Of a stretch of DNA of 64,000 bases, positions 56,087 through 64,000 are shown in pieces. The DNA is from Hyphomicrobiales bacterium (GTDB taxonomy: Bacteria > Pseudomonadota > Alphaproteobacteria > Rhizobiales > Rhizobiaceae), in NCBI GenBank assembly GCA_900471515.1, contig UCFC01000024.1, positions 124,001 to 188,000 of the forward strand, read 5' to 3'. The translations under genes and the position numbers were made by a program. The first letter of the stretch is position 1. Each line of letters begins with the position of its first letter. The notes below the pieces were generated by a model. That model was not told the origin of the DNA, ran no database searches, and saw only the letters and a program-made list of their open reading frames with translations.

Positions 56087-56120
56087 AGCGATGCCGGGAT
56101 GACCGTGTCCCGGCATCGCT
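56087..56120. terminator. bidirectional stem-loop between pyc and the amino acid ABC operon
   Basis: AGCGATGCCGGGA (56087-56099) pairs perfectly with TCCCGGCATCGCT (56108-56120), a 13-bp stem. The minus-strand ATPase stop codon begins directly at 56121. No long U-run on either side. Confidence 0.7.
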
Positions 56121-56882
56121 TCAGATATCGTAGGTATGGGCGGCGTTGATCGTGGAGATGAAGCGCTTGGTGCGCTCCCGTTCCGGCGCATTGAAGATCG
56201 CTCTTGCGCTGCCCGTTTCCACCACGCTGCCGGCTTCCAGAAAGACCACGTCGTTGGCGATCTTGGAGGCGAGCCTGAGATCGTGGGTCGCCATGACCAT
56301 GGTGGTGCCCTCGCGGGCAAGCTGGCCCAGCACATCCACCACTTCCGCAGACAGTTCCGGATCGAGCGCGGAGGTCGGCTCGTCGCAGAGGAGGACGCGG
56401 GGCGAAGGGGCAAGGGCACGGGCGATCGCCACGCGCTGCTGCTGGCCGCCGGAAAGCGTTGAGGGCCAGGCGTCGGTCTTGTGGGCCATGCCGACCTTGG
56501 TCAGCAGTTCCAGGGCGCGTTCGCGGGCCCTTTCCTTCGGCCATTTCAGGACCGTGACCAGGCCCTCCATGACGTTTTCGATCGCCGTCTGGTGCGGGAA
56601 GAGCTGGAAGTTCTGGAAGACCATGCCGGTCTGGCGGCGGATCTTCTGGATCGCCTGCCATCCGACGCGCTTGCCGGGGGAGAAGGAGAGCGCTTCTTCG
56701 CCGAGGCGGATGGTGCCGGCGGTCGGAATCTCCAGAAGATTGATGCAGCGGAGCAGCGTGCTTTTGCCGCCGCCGGAAGGGCCGACCAGGGCGGTGACGC
56801 TGCCTTCCGGGATGCGGATGCTGATGTCCTTCAGAATGACGGCGTCGCCAAAACGCTTTTCGATATTGGAGAGCTCGATCAT
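56121..56882 (-). CDS. polar amino acid ABC transporter ATP-binding protein
   Basis: A 253-residue ATPase of the HisP/GlnQ class. Walker A GPSGGGKST near residue 37, Q-loop MVFQNFQLFPHQTAIENV, signature LSGGQQQRVAIARAL and Walker B VLLCDEPTSALDPE are all present. ATG overlaps the upstream permease stop by four bases. It powers the uptake of an amino acid (cystine or another polar amino acid by similarity of the binding protein). Third gene in the order binding protein, permease, ATPase. Confidence 0.93.
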   Translation of the reverse strand: MIELSNIEKRFGDAVILKDISIRIPEGSVTALVGPSGGGKSTLLRCINLLEIPTAGTIRLGEEALSFSPGKRVGWQAIQKIRRQTGMVFQNFQLFPHQTAIENVMEGLVTVLKWPKERARERALELLTKVGMAHKTDAWPSTLSGGQQQRVAIARALAPSPRVLLCDEPTSALDPELSAEVVDVLGQLAREGTTMVMATHDLRLASKIANDVVFLEAGSVVETGSARAIFNAPERERTKRFISTINAAHTYDI

Positions 56883-57559
56883 GCATTTGCCTCCAGCATG
56901 CCGCCATAGCGCGCGAAGCGGCGTTCAAGCCGCTGCTGCAGCGCCGAGAGAACGGAACTCAGGGCGAGATAGATCAGCGCCGCTTCAATATAAAGGATCA
57001 GCGGCTCATAAGTGGTGGCGACGATGCGCTGGGCCGCCTGGAAGAGCTCGGGCACGGTAATGGCGGCCGCAAGCGACGTATCCTTGACCAGCGAGATGAA
57101 GGTGTTCGACAAGGGCGGAACCGCGACGCGCGCGGCCTGCGGCAGGATGGTGCGGCCCATGGCCTGGCGCCAGCTCATGCCGATCGAATAGGCCGCTTCC
57201 CACTGGCCTTTCGGCACGGAAGAGATGACCGCGCGGATGATCTCCGAACTGTAGGCGCCGATATTGAGCGTGAAGCCGATCAGGGCGGCCGGAAAAGCAT
57301 CAAGCAGAATGCCGATGCTCGGCAGGCCGTAAAAGATGACGAAAAGCTGGACGAGCAGCGGCGTGCCGCGGATGACCCAGACGTAGAAGCGGGCGATGGC
57401 TGCGACGGGTGCGGGACCGAAGAGCCGCGCAATCGCGGTAATCAGGCCCAGGATCAGGCCGAAAAGGAAGGAAAGCAGGGTCAGCGGAATGGTGAAGATC
57501 AGCCCTGCCCAGAGGAGCGAGGGAAGCGATTCCGCCATCAGTTGAAGCCAGTGCGGCAA
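56879..57559 (-). CDS. polar amino acid ABC transporter permease
   Basis: A 226-residue permease of the HisM/GlnP type: FTIPLTLLSFLFGLILGLITAIARL, then the family signature FYVWVIRGTPLLVQLFVIFYGLPSIGI, and the coupling loop EAAYSIGMSWRQAMGRTILPQAARVAVPPLSNTFISLVKDTSLAA. Five membrane segments are seen. The stop overlaps the ATPase start. It lies about 100 bp behind the binding-protein gene; the single permease suggests a homodimer. Confidence 0.92.
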   Translation of the reverse strand: MPHWLQLMAESLPSLLWAGLIFTIPLTLLSFLFGLILGLITAIARLFGPAPVAAIARFYVWVIRGTPLLVQLFVIFYGLPSIGILLDAFPAALIGFTLNIGAYSSEIIRAVISSVPKGQWEAAYSIGMSWRQAMGRTILPQAARVAVPPLSNTFISLVKDTSLAAAITVPELFQAAQRIVATTYEPLILYIEAALIYLALSSVLSALQQRLERRFARYGGMLEANA

Positions 57560-57663
57560 GGGCGTGTCCTCAAGAAAAGAGGCGTCCGGCGAGGGTTCGC
57601 CGAACGCTTTTTCATGCAGCTATAAAGGATATGGCGGCAGCGCGAAACCGCCGGTTTCAGGAC

Positions 57664-58437
57664 TTACTTCGAAACGTCCTGGCCGAAATATTTGTCGGCG
57701 ATCTTCTGGTAGGTGCCGTCGGCCTTGATGTCGGCGAGCGCCTTGTTGATCGCTTCGAGCAGTTCAGGCTCGCCCTTGCGGATGATGATGCCGGAATAGT
57801 CGGCATTTTCCTGCTGGGCGACGATCTTCACCGGGGCGTCCGGCTTGTGCTTCTTGAAGTCGAGGAAGGACAGGCTGTCGTTGATCGTTGCGTCGGCGCG
57901 CTTCGTCAGCACGAGCTGGATCGACTGGTCGAAGCCGTCGGTGCCGACGAGTTCGGCGCCGGCTTCGGTGGCGAGCTTGCCGAAGTTGCTGGTCAGCGAC
58001 TGGGCGGCTTTCTTGCCCTTGAGATCGGCGAAGGACTTGATGCTGTCGTCGCCGTCGCGGACGATCAGGACGGCCTTGGACGCGATATAGGGTTCGGAGA
58101 AATCGTACTTCTGCTTGCGCGCGTCGGTAATGCCGACCTGGTTGATGACGGTGTCGTAGCGGTTGGCGTCGAGGCCGGCGATCAGGCCGTCCCACTTGCC
58201 TTCGACGAACTCTGCCTTGACGCCCAGCTTGGCGGCAATCGCTTCGCCGATCTCGACGTCGAAGCCGACGAGCTTGCCGCTTTCGTCGTGATAGGTGAAG
58301 GGCGCGTAGGTGCCTTCGGTGCCGATCTTGAAGACGCCGGCAGACTTGATGGCGCCCAGGTTTTCGCCGGCATGGGCGGGCATGAGGGCTGCGGCCTGAA
58401 TGAGAGCGGCGGCGGCGACGGTTTTCAACCAGTTCAT
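57664..58437 (-). CDS. polar amino acid ABC transporter binding protein (family 3)
   Basis: A 257-residue periplasmic binding protein. Signal peptide MNWLKTVAAAALIQAAALMPAHA, cleaved before GENLG. Ligand-binding motifs: GVFKIGTEGTYAPFTYHDESGKLVGFDVEIGEAIAAKLG, WDGLIAGLDANRYDTVINQVGIT and FSEPYIASKAVLIVR, typical of FliY/cystine and other polar amino acid receptors. ATG at 58437 has GGAAAGAAC upstream; a longer reading to 58521 was rejected. First gene of the three-gene operon. Confidence 0.92.
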   Translation of the reverse strand: MNWLKTVAAAALIQAAALMPAHAGENLGAIKSAGVFKIGTEGTYAPFTYHDESGKLVGFDVEIGEAIAAKLGVKAEFVEGKWDGLIAGLDANRYDTVINQVGITDARKQKYDFSEPYIASKAVLIVRDGDDSIKSFADLKGKKAAQSLTSNFGKLATEAGAELVGTDGFDQSIQLVLTKRADATINDSLSFLDFKKHKPDAPVKIVAQQENADYSGIIIRKGEPELLEAINKALADIKADGTYQKIADKYFGQDVSK

Positions 58438-58590
58438 TGTTCTTTCCATCCTTGGGAAGAGTGTGTTCGGATGGCGATACATCGCAGAAAATTGCGGCAA
58501 CGGAAGCGTAGAAAACTGCAAATAAAAGCGGCAACTGCGAATATTTTTCTCAAGTCGCCGCTCCAGCCGTGAATCCGGCTGAAACCGGTA

Positions 58591-59460
58591 TCAGGCCATG
58601 GCGCGACGGCGCAGCCGCTCGCTGACGATGATGATGAAACCTGCCCCGAGGATCATGACCGCGCCGACGACAACATTGTGCGCGGGAATGTCGGCCCAGA
58701 TCAGATATCCAAGGACGAAGGCCCAGACAAGCGAGGTATATTCGAAGGGCGCCAGCACCGAGACCGGCGCCTGACGCATGCCTTCGAAGAGGGCGAACTG
58801 GGCGCAACCGGCCACCACGCCGGTGCCGATCAACAGGGCGAGTTGCGACAGTGTCGGGGTCTGCCAGGTGTAGATGACGGCGATGCTCGTCATGATGAGG
58901 AAGAAGACGTTGGAAACCGCAAGCTGGACGATCGTCTTCTCATGCAGCGAGGTCTTGCGCAGCAGCACCATGGCGGATGCCCAGAGCACGGCTGCCTGCA
59001 GTGCCAGATAGACCGACCACGAAATCGTCAGCCCGACCGGGTTGCAGGCAATGAGCACGCCGATAAAGCCGATGCCGACGGCGAGCCAGCGTGCAGGCGT
59101 CACCTCTTCCCTGAGAATGAACCAGGCAAGCACCGTGCCGACGACCGGTGCGGCATAGTAGAGGGTCGTGACCTCCGCGAGCTGCAGGTGGCTTGCGGCG
59201 GTATAGTATGAAAGCCACGCGCAGAGCAGAAGGATGCTCCGGGCGATCATCGGCTTGATGATCGGCGAGGTGAGGGCCTGATGCACGAGCCTGGCGCGAC
59301 CATAGGCGAGACAGCCGAGAAGAATGGTGAGACTGCGGAAGAACAGGATCTGCCAGACGGGAATGCTCGCCGTCAGAACCTTGACGATGGCGTCATGGAA
59401 GGTGAACGCCATATAGGCTGTTGTCGTGAGCAGAATGCCCAGGCTGACGGAGTTTTTCAC
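58591..59460 (-). CDS. EamA/DMT-family transporter
   Basis: A 289-residue membrane protein with ten hydrophobic helices and two EamA repeats. The first repeat starts SLGILLTTTAYMAFTFHDAIVKVL and contains PVWQILFFRSL. The second includes LWASAMVLLRKTSLHEKTIVQLAVSN and ends APFEYTSLVWAFVLGYLIWADIP. The C-terminus is strongly basic (SERLRRRAMA). The start is inferred as GTG at 59460 (VKNSVSLG), because it gives normal family length; the ribosome binding site is poor. Metabolite exported is unknown. It lies alone, upstream of the amino acid operon on the same strand. Confidence 0.85.
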   Translation of the reverse strand: MKNSVSLGILLTTTAYMAFTFHDAIVKVLTASIPVWQILFFRSLTILLGCLAYGRARLVHQALTSPIIKPMIARSILLLCAWLSYYTAASHLQLAEVTTLYYAAPVVGTVLAWFILREEVTPARWLAVGIGFIGVLIACNPVGLTISWSVYLALQAAVLWASAMVLLRKTSLHEKTIVQLAVSNVFFLIMTSIAVIYTWQTPTLSQLALLIGTGVVAGCAQFALFEGMRQAPVSVLAPFEYTSLVWAFVLGYLIWADIPAHNVVVGAVMILGAGFIIIVSERLRRRAMA

Positions 59461-59597
59461 GGGGACGTACCAGAGGCAGGATGTGCCGGCAGGAATCGGG
59501 AACGGCCGATCGATAGTCCCGCCCCCGGGGACGGTCAATATGCGATATTTCGCCCTTTGCGCGGGGCATTGTTTCAGTCCGTCAGAAAACGTGTAGC

Positions 59598-59616
59598 CGT
59601 GCATGTTGCATGCACG
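59598..59616. promoter_or_regulatory. inverted repeat ahead of the DeoR-type gene
   Basis: CGTGCATG, then TTG, then CATGCACG: perfect 8-bp arms. It lies 55 bp upstream of the DeoR-type start and about 140 bp upstream of the divergent DMT start, a suitable place for an autoregulatory operator. A further TGCATG occurs at 59631-59636. Confidence 0.55.
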
Positions 59617-59670
59617 TTTGTCATTGTTTATGCATGGTTTGAGATCATGAAAGGTTGATCCGGTATAAAC

Positions 59671-60447
59671 ATGCAAGATTTCCTGTTGCGAGAACGCCAA
59701 GCTGTTATTTCCGAGAGGCTCAAGACGCGTGGCCGCGTACTGGCTGCGGAGCTTGCTCTCGAATTCGGCGTCTCGGAGGATACGGTGCGGCGCGACCTGC
59801 GCGAGATGGCGGCGGCAGGGCTCTGCGAGCGGGTTTATGGTGGCGCGTTGCCGGCTTCGCCGGCGCGCGGAAGCCTGAGCCAGCGCATGAGCTTTGCCGC
59901 CGAGCGGAAACAGGCGCTGGCGCGCGCCGCGGCACGGGAAATTGCAGCCGGCAGCACGGTCTTTTTCGATGCGGGCAGTACCAATCTGGCGATCGCCCAT
60001 GCGCTGCCGGCCGATCTTCCGTTGACGGCTGCCACGAATGCACCGGCAATCGCCGCTGCCCTGATTGAGAAACCCGATGTCAACGTGATCCTGATCGGCG
60101 GTCTGGTCGATCGTCAGACCGGCGGTTCGCTCGGCGCCAAGGCGCTGCGCGACATGGAGCAGCTGTCGCCCGATCTCTGCATTCTCGGTGCCTGCGGTGT
60201 CGATATAGAGGCGGGGTTGACGACCTTCGGCTTCGAGGACGCCGAGTTCAAGCGGTTCGCCACATCGCGGAGCAAGCGGGTCATGGTTGCGGCCACGTCG
60301 GAGAAATTCGGCACGGCGGCGCCGCACAGCGTTTTGCCGGTCGCGCATTGCGAATGTCTTGTGGTCGAACATGACGCGGATGCCGTCATGCTTGAGGAAT
60401 ACCGCGCGCGGGGGTGCCGGACGATCATTGCGGAGAAAACGGTCTGA
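59671..60447 (+). CDS. DeoR-family transcriptional regulator
   Basis: A 258-residue DeoR/GlpR-type regulator. N-terminal winged helix: RERQAVISERLKTRGRVLAAELALEFGVSEDTVRRDLREMAAAGLCERVYGGAL, the DeoR signature. The sensor domain has VFFDAGSTNLAIAHAL (phosphosugar-binding GSTN loop), LIGGLVDRQTGGSLGAKALRDM and LGACGVDIEAGLTTFGFEDAEFKRFA. An effector such as a phosphorylated sugar is expected. ATG at 59671; ribosome binding site weak. It precedes an MFS transporter by 60 bp on the same strand and probably controls it. Confidence 0.9.
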   Translation: MQDFLLRERQAVISERLKTRGRVLAAELALEFGVSEDTVRRDLREMAAAGLCERVYGGALPASPARGSLSQRMSFAAERKQALARAAAREIAAGSTVFFDAGSTNLAIAHALPADLPLTAATNAPAIAAALIEKPDVNVILIGGLVDRQTGGSLGAKALRDMEQLSPDLCILGACGVDIEAGLTTFGFEDAEFKRFATSRSKRVMVAATSEKFGTAAPHSVLPVAHCECLVVEHDADAVMLEEYRARGCRTIIAEKTV

Positions 60448-60507
60448 GGCCGTTCCGCCTGTTGTTGGGATCGGGCGGTCAGCCGGATCAAGAGGAAAGA
60501 CAAGGAA

Positions 60508-61701
60508 ATGGATAATCAGGTGCGCACGGTTCCGGGGGCACGGAGCGGCTTCATCACCAGGAGCAGGGCGGCGGTTTCGCTGCTCTTTCTCATGAACGGC
60601 TTCGTCGTCGGCTGCTGGGCGCCGAAGATTCCCGATTTTGCCGAGCGACTGGGGCTTACCAAGTTCGAACTCGGGTTGATGATCCTCGTCTTCGGCTTCG
60701 GTTCGCTGGTCATGATGCCGATCGCCGGCGCGCAGATCGCAAGGCATGGCTCGCGCGTCGTCGCGCTGGCGCTTGCCGTTTGTGTGTTGCCAATGCTTCT
60801 GGCGCTGACGCTGGCACCAAACGTCATTACCGGCGCAATCTCGCTCTTCCTGTTCGGCGGCTTCATCGGTGCGATGGACGTGGCGATGAACGCCAATGCG
60901 GTGGCGGTGGAAAAATCCATGCGCCGTGCCATCATGTCGTCCTGCCATGCCTTCTGGAGCCTTGGCGGATTGATCGGCTCCGGCCTCGGTGGCTTCGTCA
61001 TCTCCAAGCTCGGAATTCTCGGCCATGCGGAACTGGCGACCGTGCTGGCCGCAATCTTCCTTGCCGTCGCCTGGCCGATGGTTCTCGCCGATCCGCCGCA
61101 TCCCGAAGACAAGAAGGAAAAGACGCGGCTGCCGATGGTGCCGCTGCCCTGGCTGCTTGGTCTCATGGCGTTGTTCTGCATGGTGCCGGAGGGCGCGGTG
61201 CTGGATTGGGGCGCGCTTTATCTGCGGCAGGAAATGGGTGCGTCGGTTGCGCTGTCCGGCCTCGGTTTTGCAGCCTTCTCGGCGACCATGGCGGTCATGC
61301 GCTTTGCGGGCGATCTCGTCCGCGACCGCCTTGGCGGCGTGAAAACGCTGCGTATCTGCACCCTGTTTGCCATCGTCGGCATGTTGCTCGCCAGCCTCGC
61401 ACCGAATGCGGAGATCGCCATACTCGGCTTTGCCTTCTGCGGCATCGGCATTTCCAACATGGTGCCGATTGCCTTTTCGGCCGCAGGCAACATTCCCGGC
61501 CTGAAACCCGGCATCGGCATTTCCGTCGTCACGACCATGGGCTATTCCGGCATGCTGGTGGCGCCTTCGGTGATCGGCTTCGTGGCGGAGCATGTCGGCT
61601 TTGCTGCCGTCTTCATGGCGCTGCCGGTGCTGCTTCTGGTCGTGCTCGCCTTCTCCAGGCTTGCGCATTACGCGGACGGCGCCTCGGGTGGCGGCCACTG
61701 A
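60508..61701 (+). CDS. MFS transporter
   Basis: A 397-residue major facilitator protein with about twelve membrane helices: LLFLMNGFVVGCWAPKIPDFAERLGLTKFELGLMILVFGFGSLVMMPIAG, a loop RHGSR typical of MFS loop 2-3, and FGGFIGAMDVAMNANAVAVEKSMRRAIMSSCHAFWSLGGLIGSGLGG. This is the subgroup often annotated as sugar efflux or fucose-permease-like. ATG at 60508 has AAGGAA upstream. Its substrate is probably related to the effector of the upstream DeoR regulator. Cytoplasmic C-terminal tail short. Confidence 0.88.
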   Translation: MDNQVRTVPGARSGFITRSRAAVSLLFLMNGFVVGCWAPKIPDFAERLGLTKFELGLMILVFGFGSLVMMPIAGAQIARHGSRVVALALAVCVLPMLLALTLAPNVITGAISLFLFGGFIGAMDVAMNANAVAVEKSMRRAIMSSCHAFWSLGGLIGSGLGGFVISKLGILGHAELATVLAAIFLAVAWPMVLADPPHPEDKKEKTRLPMVPLPWLLGLMALFCMVPEGAVLDWGALYLRQEMGASVALSGLGFAAFSATMAVMRFAGDLVRDRLGGVKTLRICTLFAIVGMLLASLAPNAEIAILGFAFCGIGISNMVPIAFSAAGNIPGLKPGIGISVVTTMGYSGMLVAPSVIGFVAEHVGFAAVFMALPVLLLVVLAFSRLAHYADGASGGGH

Positions 61702-61795
61702 GCCGCCTCCAAGCAAAAGTGATATGCGGGGCGGTTGACAAGCCCGCGGGCTTGATCCACCTGAAAGGCTCTGTTTTCCGGGTGTAGAGCTCTTC

Positions 61796-63043
61796 ATGTC
61801 TGCTTTCGATTTCGATCCGAAACCGCGCCGCGCCTCCGTTGCCGTCGATGTCGGCGGCGTCATTGTCGGCGGCGGGGCGCCGGTCGTCGTGCAATCCATG
61901 ACGAATACCGATACGGCGGATGTCGATTCCACCGTGGCCCAGGTCGCCGCACTCCACCGCGCCGGTTCGGAACTGGTGCGCATCACTGTCGATCGCGATG
62001 AAAGTGCGGCTGCCGTGCCAAAGATCCGCGAACGCCTGCTGCGCCTTGGCATGGACGTGCCGCTGATCGGCGATTTCCACTATATCGGCCACAAGCTGCT
62101 GGCCGACCATCCGGCCTGCGCGGAAGCGCTGGCGAAATATCGCATCAATCCCGGCAATGTCGGCTTCAAGGACAAGAAGGACAAGCAGTTCGCCGAAATC
62201 ATCGAGATGGCGATCCGCTACGACAAGCCGGTGCGCATCGGCGTCAACTGGGGTTCGCTCGATCAGGAACTGCTGACCCAGCTGATGGACAAGAACCAGG
62301 CGGAGGGCTCGCCGCTTTCGGCGCGCCAAGTGACGCATGAGGCGATCGTGCAGTCGGCGTTGCTTTCAGCCCAGCTTGCCGAAGAGATCGGTCTGCCGCG
62401 CAACCGCATCATCCTGTCGGCCAAGGTCAGCCAGGTGCAGGATCTGATCGCGGTGAATTCCATGCTGGCCGAACGCTCCAACCATGCGCTCCATCTCGGC
62501 CTGACCGAGGCCGGCATGGGCACGAAGGGCATCGTCGCCTCTTCGGCTGCCATGGGCTATGTGCTGCAGAACGGCATCGGCGATACGATCCGCATTTCGC
62601 TGACGCCGGAACCGAACGGCGACCGCACGCGCGAGGTGCAGGTGGCGCAGGAGCTGCTGCAGGTCATGGGTTTTCGCCAGTTCGTGCCTGTTGTTGCGGC
62701 CTGTCCCGGCTGCGGACGCACGACCTCGACGGTATTCCAGGAGCTTGCCCAGAACATTCAGAACGACATCCGCAAGAATATGCCGGTCTGGCGCGAGAAA
62801 TATCCGGGCGTGGAAGCGCTGAACGTCGCCGTCATGGGCTGCATCGTCAACGGTCCGGGCGAGAGCAAGCATGCCGATATCGGCATCTCGCTGCCCGGCA
62901 CCGGCGAGACGCCGGCCGCTCCGGTCTTCATCGACGGCAAGAAGGCGCTGACGCTGCGCGGGCCGAACATCGCTTCGGATTTTGAAGCGCTTGTCATCGA
63001 CTATATCGAGAAGCGTTTCGGCAGGAAGACAGCGGCGGAGTAA
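61796..63043 (+). CDS. ispG: 4-hydroxy-3-methylbut-2-en-1-yl diphosphate synthase IspG
   Basis: A 415-residue [4Fe-4S] enzyme of the MEP isoprenoid pathway, converting methylerythritol cyclodiphosphate to HMBPP. The N-terminal barrel starts [30 protein letters not shown] and has FHYIGHKLL and [13 protein letters not shown]. The iron-sulfur domain has CPGCGRTTS and [22 protein letters not shown] with the cluster cysteines. Length matches the proteobacterial form. The stop TAA at 63041-63043 directly abuts the convergent TetR stop. Its start (ATG at 61796) lacks a strong ribosome binding site. Confidence 0.96.
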   Translation: MSAFDFDPKPRRASVAVDVGGVIVGGGAPVVVQSMTNTDTADVDSTVAQVAALHRAGSELVRITVDRDESAAAVPKIRERLLRLGMDVPLIGDFHYIGHKLLADHPACAEALAKYRINPGNVGFKDKKDKQFAEIIEMAIRYDKPVRIGVNWGSLDQELLTQLMDKNQAEGSPLSARQVTHEAIVQSALLSAQLAEEIGLPRNRIILSAKVSQVQDLIAVNSMLAERSNHALHLGLTEAGMGTKGIVASSAAMGYVLQNGIGDTIRISLTPEPNGDRTREVQVAQELLQVMGFRQFVPVVAACPGCGRTTSTVFQELAQNIQNDIRKNMPVWREKYPGVEALNVAVMGCIVNGPGESKHADIGISLPGTGETPAAPVFIDGKKALTLRGPNIASDFEALVIDYIEKRFGRKTAAE

Positions 63044-63655
63044 TCACTCCGCCTTCGTGCTTTCTGCCAACGCGCCGGCAAGCAAGGTCCTTGCGGCCCA
63101 GCGCAGGGTCTTTTCGGCTTCCTTCGGCTCCAGCTCGCAAATATCGCGCATCACCACCACCGACTCTATGCCCATGACGAGCGAGAGCGCGTTGACGAGG
63201 CGCTTGAACTCCTTTGGCGGTATTTCGCCTTCCAAAGGCGCCATCGCCTGTTTCAGCCAGTCGATGCGGCGGCCGCCACGACGAACCTGGCTGTCGCCGA
63301 CCGCCGAGCTGCCGAGCAGCGCGCGGAAGACGCTCTCATTGCCGAGCACCATCTGAAAGACGTCCGCAACCAGCTTGTCCAGCCGGTCCGCGACGGTTGC
63401 CGCGCCGGCATTGTCAGGCGCGGGCGCAACCTTGATCACATCGGCCACGCCATCCAGTACCGCTTCGCGGATGATCTCGTCCGGTGTCGAGAAGTAGCGA
63501 TAGGCGGTTGCCCTGGAGATCCCGGCCAAGTCGGCCACCTCGGCGACCGAGGGATGCCCCCCTTTTTCAATGATCTGTCGCGCCGCCCGCAACAGTTCCG
63601 TGCGGGTACGGCGCTTCTGGTTCACGCGCTCGAACTTTTTTTCTTGACTGTCCAT
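63044..63655 (-). CDS. TetR-family transcriptional regulator
   Basis: A 203-residue TetR regulator: NQKRRTRTELLRAARQIIEKGGHPSVAEVADLAGISRATAYRYFSTPDEIIREAV is the N-terminal HTH. The C-terminal ligand domain (DRLDKLVADVFQMVLGNESVFRALLG) is variable as usual. ATG at 63655 has GAGG seven bases upstream; an ATG ten codons earlier lies inside the putative operator. It is divergent from a cupin gene, with the inverted repeat ATGAGA/TCTCAT between them, so it probably represses the cupin gene and itself. The inducer is unknown. Confidence 0.9.
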   Translation of the reverse strand: MDSQEKKFERVNQKRRTRTELLRAARQIIEKGGHPSVAEVADLAGISRATAYRYFSTPDEIIREAVLDGVADVIKVAPAPDNAGAATVADRLDKLVADVFQMVLGNESVFRALLGSSAVGDSQVRRGGRRIDWLKQAMAPLEGEIPPKEFKRLVNALSLVMGIESVVVMRDICELEPKEAEKTLRWAARTLLAGALAESTKAE

Positions 63656-63667
63656 TTTTGCCTCGTT

Positions 63668-63685
63668 ATGAGATTTTAGTCTCAT
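63668..63685. promoter_or_regulatory. candidate TetR operator
   Basis: ATGAGA (63668-63673), six bases, TCTCAT (63680-63685): a perfect inverted repeat between the tetR-type and cupin genes, 13 bp ahead of the tetR-type start. Confidence 0.6.
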
Positions 63686-63726
63686 TAAGAGTTGAGTGTA
63701 TCACAAACTATTTGGAGCACAAGGCA

Positions 63727-64000
63727 ATGAATTCCACACCTTCCTTCAAGACGGGCGCAGCGGCACCGATGACCGTCCACTTCCTCGGCAACATCCTCAC
63801 CTTCCGCGCCCGCTATGCGGATACGAAAGGCAGCTTTACCGTGATCGAAGTCTATACCGCGCCGAATGCCGGCCCGCCGCCGCATACGCAGACCGATCAG
63901 GAAGCCTTTCTGGTTCTCGAAGGCCGCTACGAGATCATCGTCGGCGACGAGACGAAGCATTGCGGCCCGGGCGATTTCGTTCATGTCTCGCCGGGCGTCA
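63727..64000 (+). CDS. cupin-domain protein (3' end outside window)
   Basis: The first 91 codons of a small cupin. It starts MNSTPSFKTGAAAPMTVHF. The first cupin motif is visible as GPPPHTQTDQEAFLVLEGRYEII with the metal-binding His and Glu, and the second begins HCGPGDFVHVSPG. Cupins of this kind bind a metal and act as small oxygenases, isomerases or storage/sensor proteins. ATG at 63727 has a weak AAGG upstream. Divergent from the TetR regulator, its likely controller. The gene is cut by the window end. Confidence 0.8.
   Translation, partial: MNSTPSFKTGAAAPMTVHFLGNILTFRARYADTKGSFTVIEVYTAPNAGPPPHTQTDQEAFLVLEGRYEIIVGDETKHCGPGDFVHVSPGV

Noticed and set aside
52492..56928. A minus-strand open frame of nearly 1480 codons opposite pyc.
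   Set aside because: Antisense to a fully conserved pyruvate carboxylase; its composition (Arg, Gly, Asp, His rich) is that of a shadow frame.
58591..62052. A minus-strand open frame of more than 1100 codons across the DMT, DeoR, MFS and ispG genes.
   Set aside because: Only its last ~290 codons are a real protein (the DMT transporter). The rest is antisense to DeoR, MFS and ispG and arises from high GC content and codon bias.

Overview
The window looks like an ordinary, high-GC chromosomal stretch of a Rhizobium-type alphaproteobacterium (Rhizobiaceae). The main reasons are the cyclic beta-1,2-glucan genes ndvB, opgC and ndvA, a pyruvate carboxylase of exactly 1154 residues with the R. etli arrangement, an alpha-r14 ('cuckoo') small RNA with three anti-Shine-Dalgarno hairpins, and the rhizobial order obgE-proB-proA-nadD ... 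rsfS-rlmH. All identifications come from reading the sequence; no database search was run.

Layout. 1-9.1 kb: housekeeping genes on the minus strand (obgE, proB, proA, nadD, then rsfS and rlmH). Between nadD and rsfS sit the molybdate transporter modABC, a one-domain ModE-like regulator, a good Mo-box and the cuckoo-type sRNA. 9.1-12.4 kb: an EEP-family hydrolase, two translationally coupled GNAT acetyltransferases, rpmA-rplU and tRNA-Ser(CGA). 12.4-14.3 kb: a small A+T-richer accessory patch behind the tRNA, with an unassigned 282-residue protein (possibly abortive-infection-like) and a broken IS3-family transposase.

14.3-26.2 kb: a carbohydrate catabolic region. A LacI-type repressor gene lies between a minus-strand dehydrogenase/ThuA/aldehyde dehydrogenase operon and a plus-strand binding-protein-dependent sugar ABC transporter. 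Copies of a TTGCGCAA-like operator occur on both sides of the repressor gene. galE and an overlapping sulfatase/phosphonate monoesterase follow. 26.2-30.7 kb: a DUF1993 gene and a ribose/inositol-type ABC transporter preceded by a GGAA-N6-TTCC box, the published IolR motif. 30.8-37.2 kb: an M19 dipeptidase with a five-gene peptide ABC transporter.

37.2-38.1 kb: three very small ORFs, including a 25-residue membrane peptide with its own terminator. 38.2-51.4 kb: the cyclic glucan locus, with ndvB (synthase), opgC (substituent transfer) and, on the opposite strand, ndvA (export); between opgC and ndvA lie a hydratase-family gene and two small coupled ORFs. 51.7-56.1 kb: a LuxR-type regulator that keeps the AHL-contact residues, and pyc. 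56.1-64 kb: a polar amino acid ABC transporter, a DMT exporter, a DeoR regulator with an MFS transporter, ispG, and a divergent TetR/cupin pair cut by the window end.

The points most worth following up are the sRNA, the operator sets that tie transporters to catabolic genes, the tRNA-adjacent patch, the related stem-loops behind two binding-protein genes, and the small proteins.
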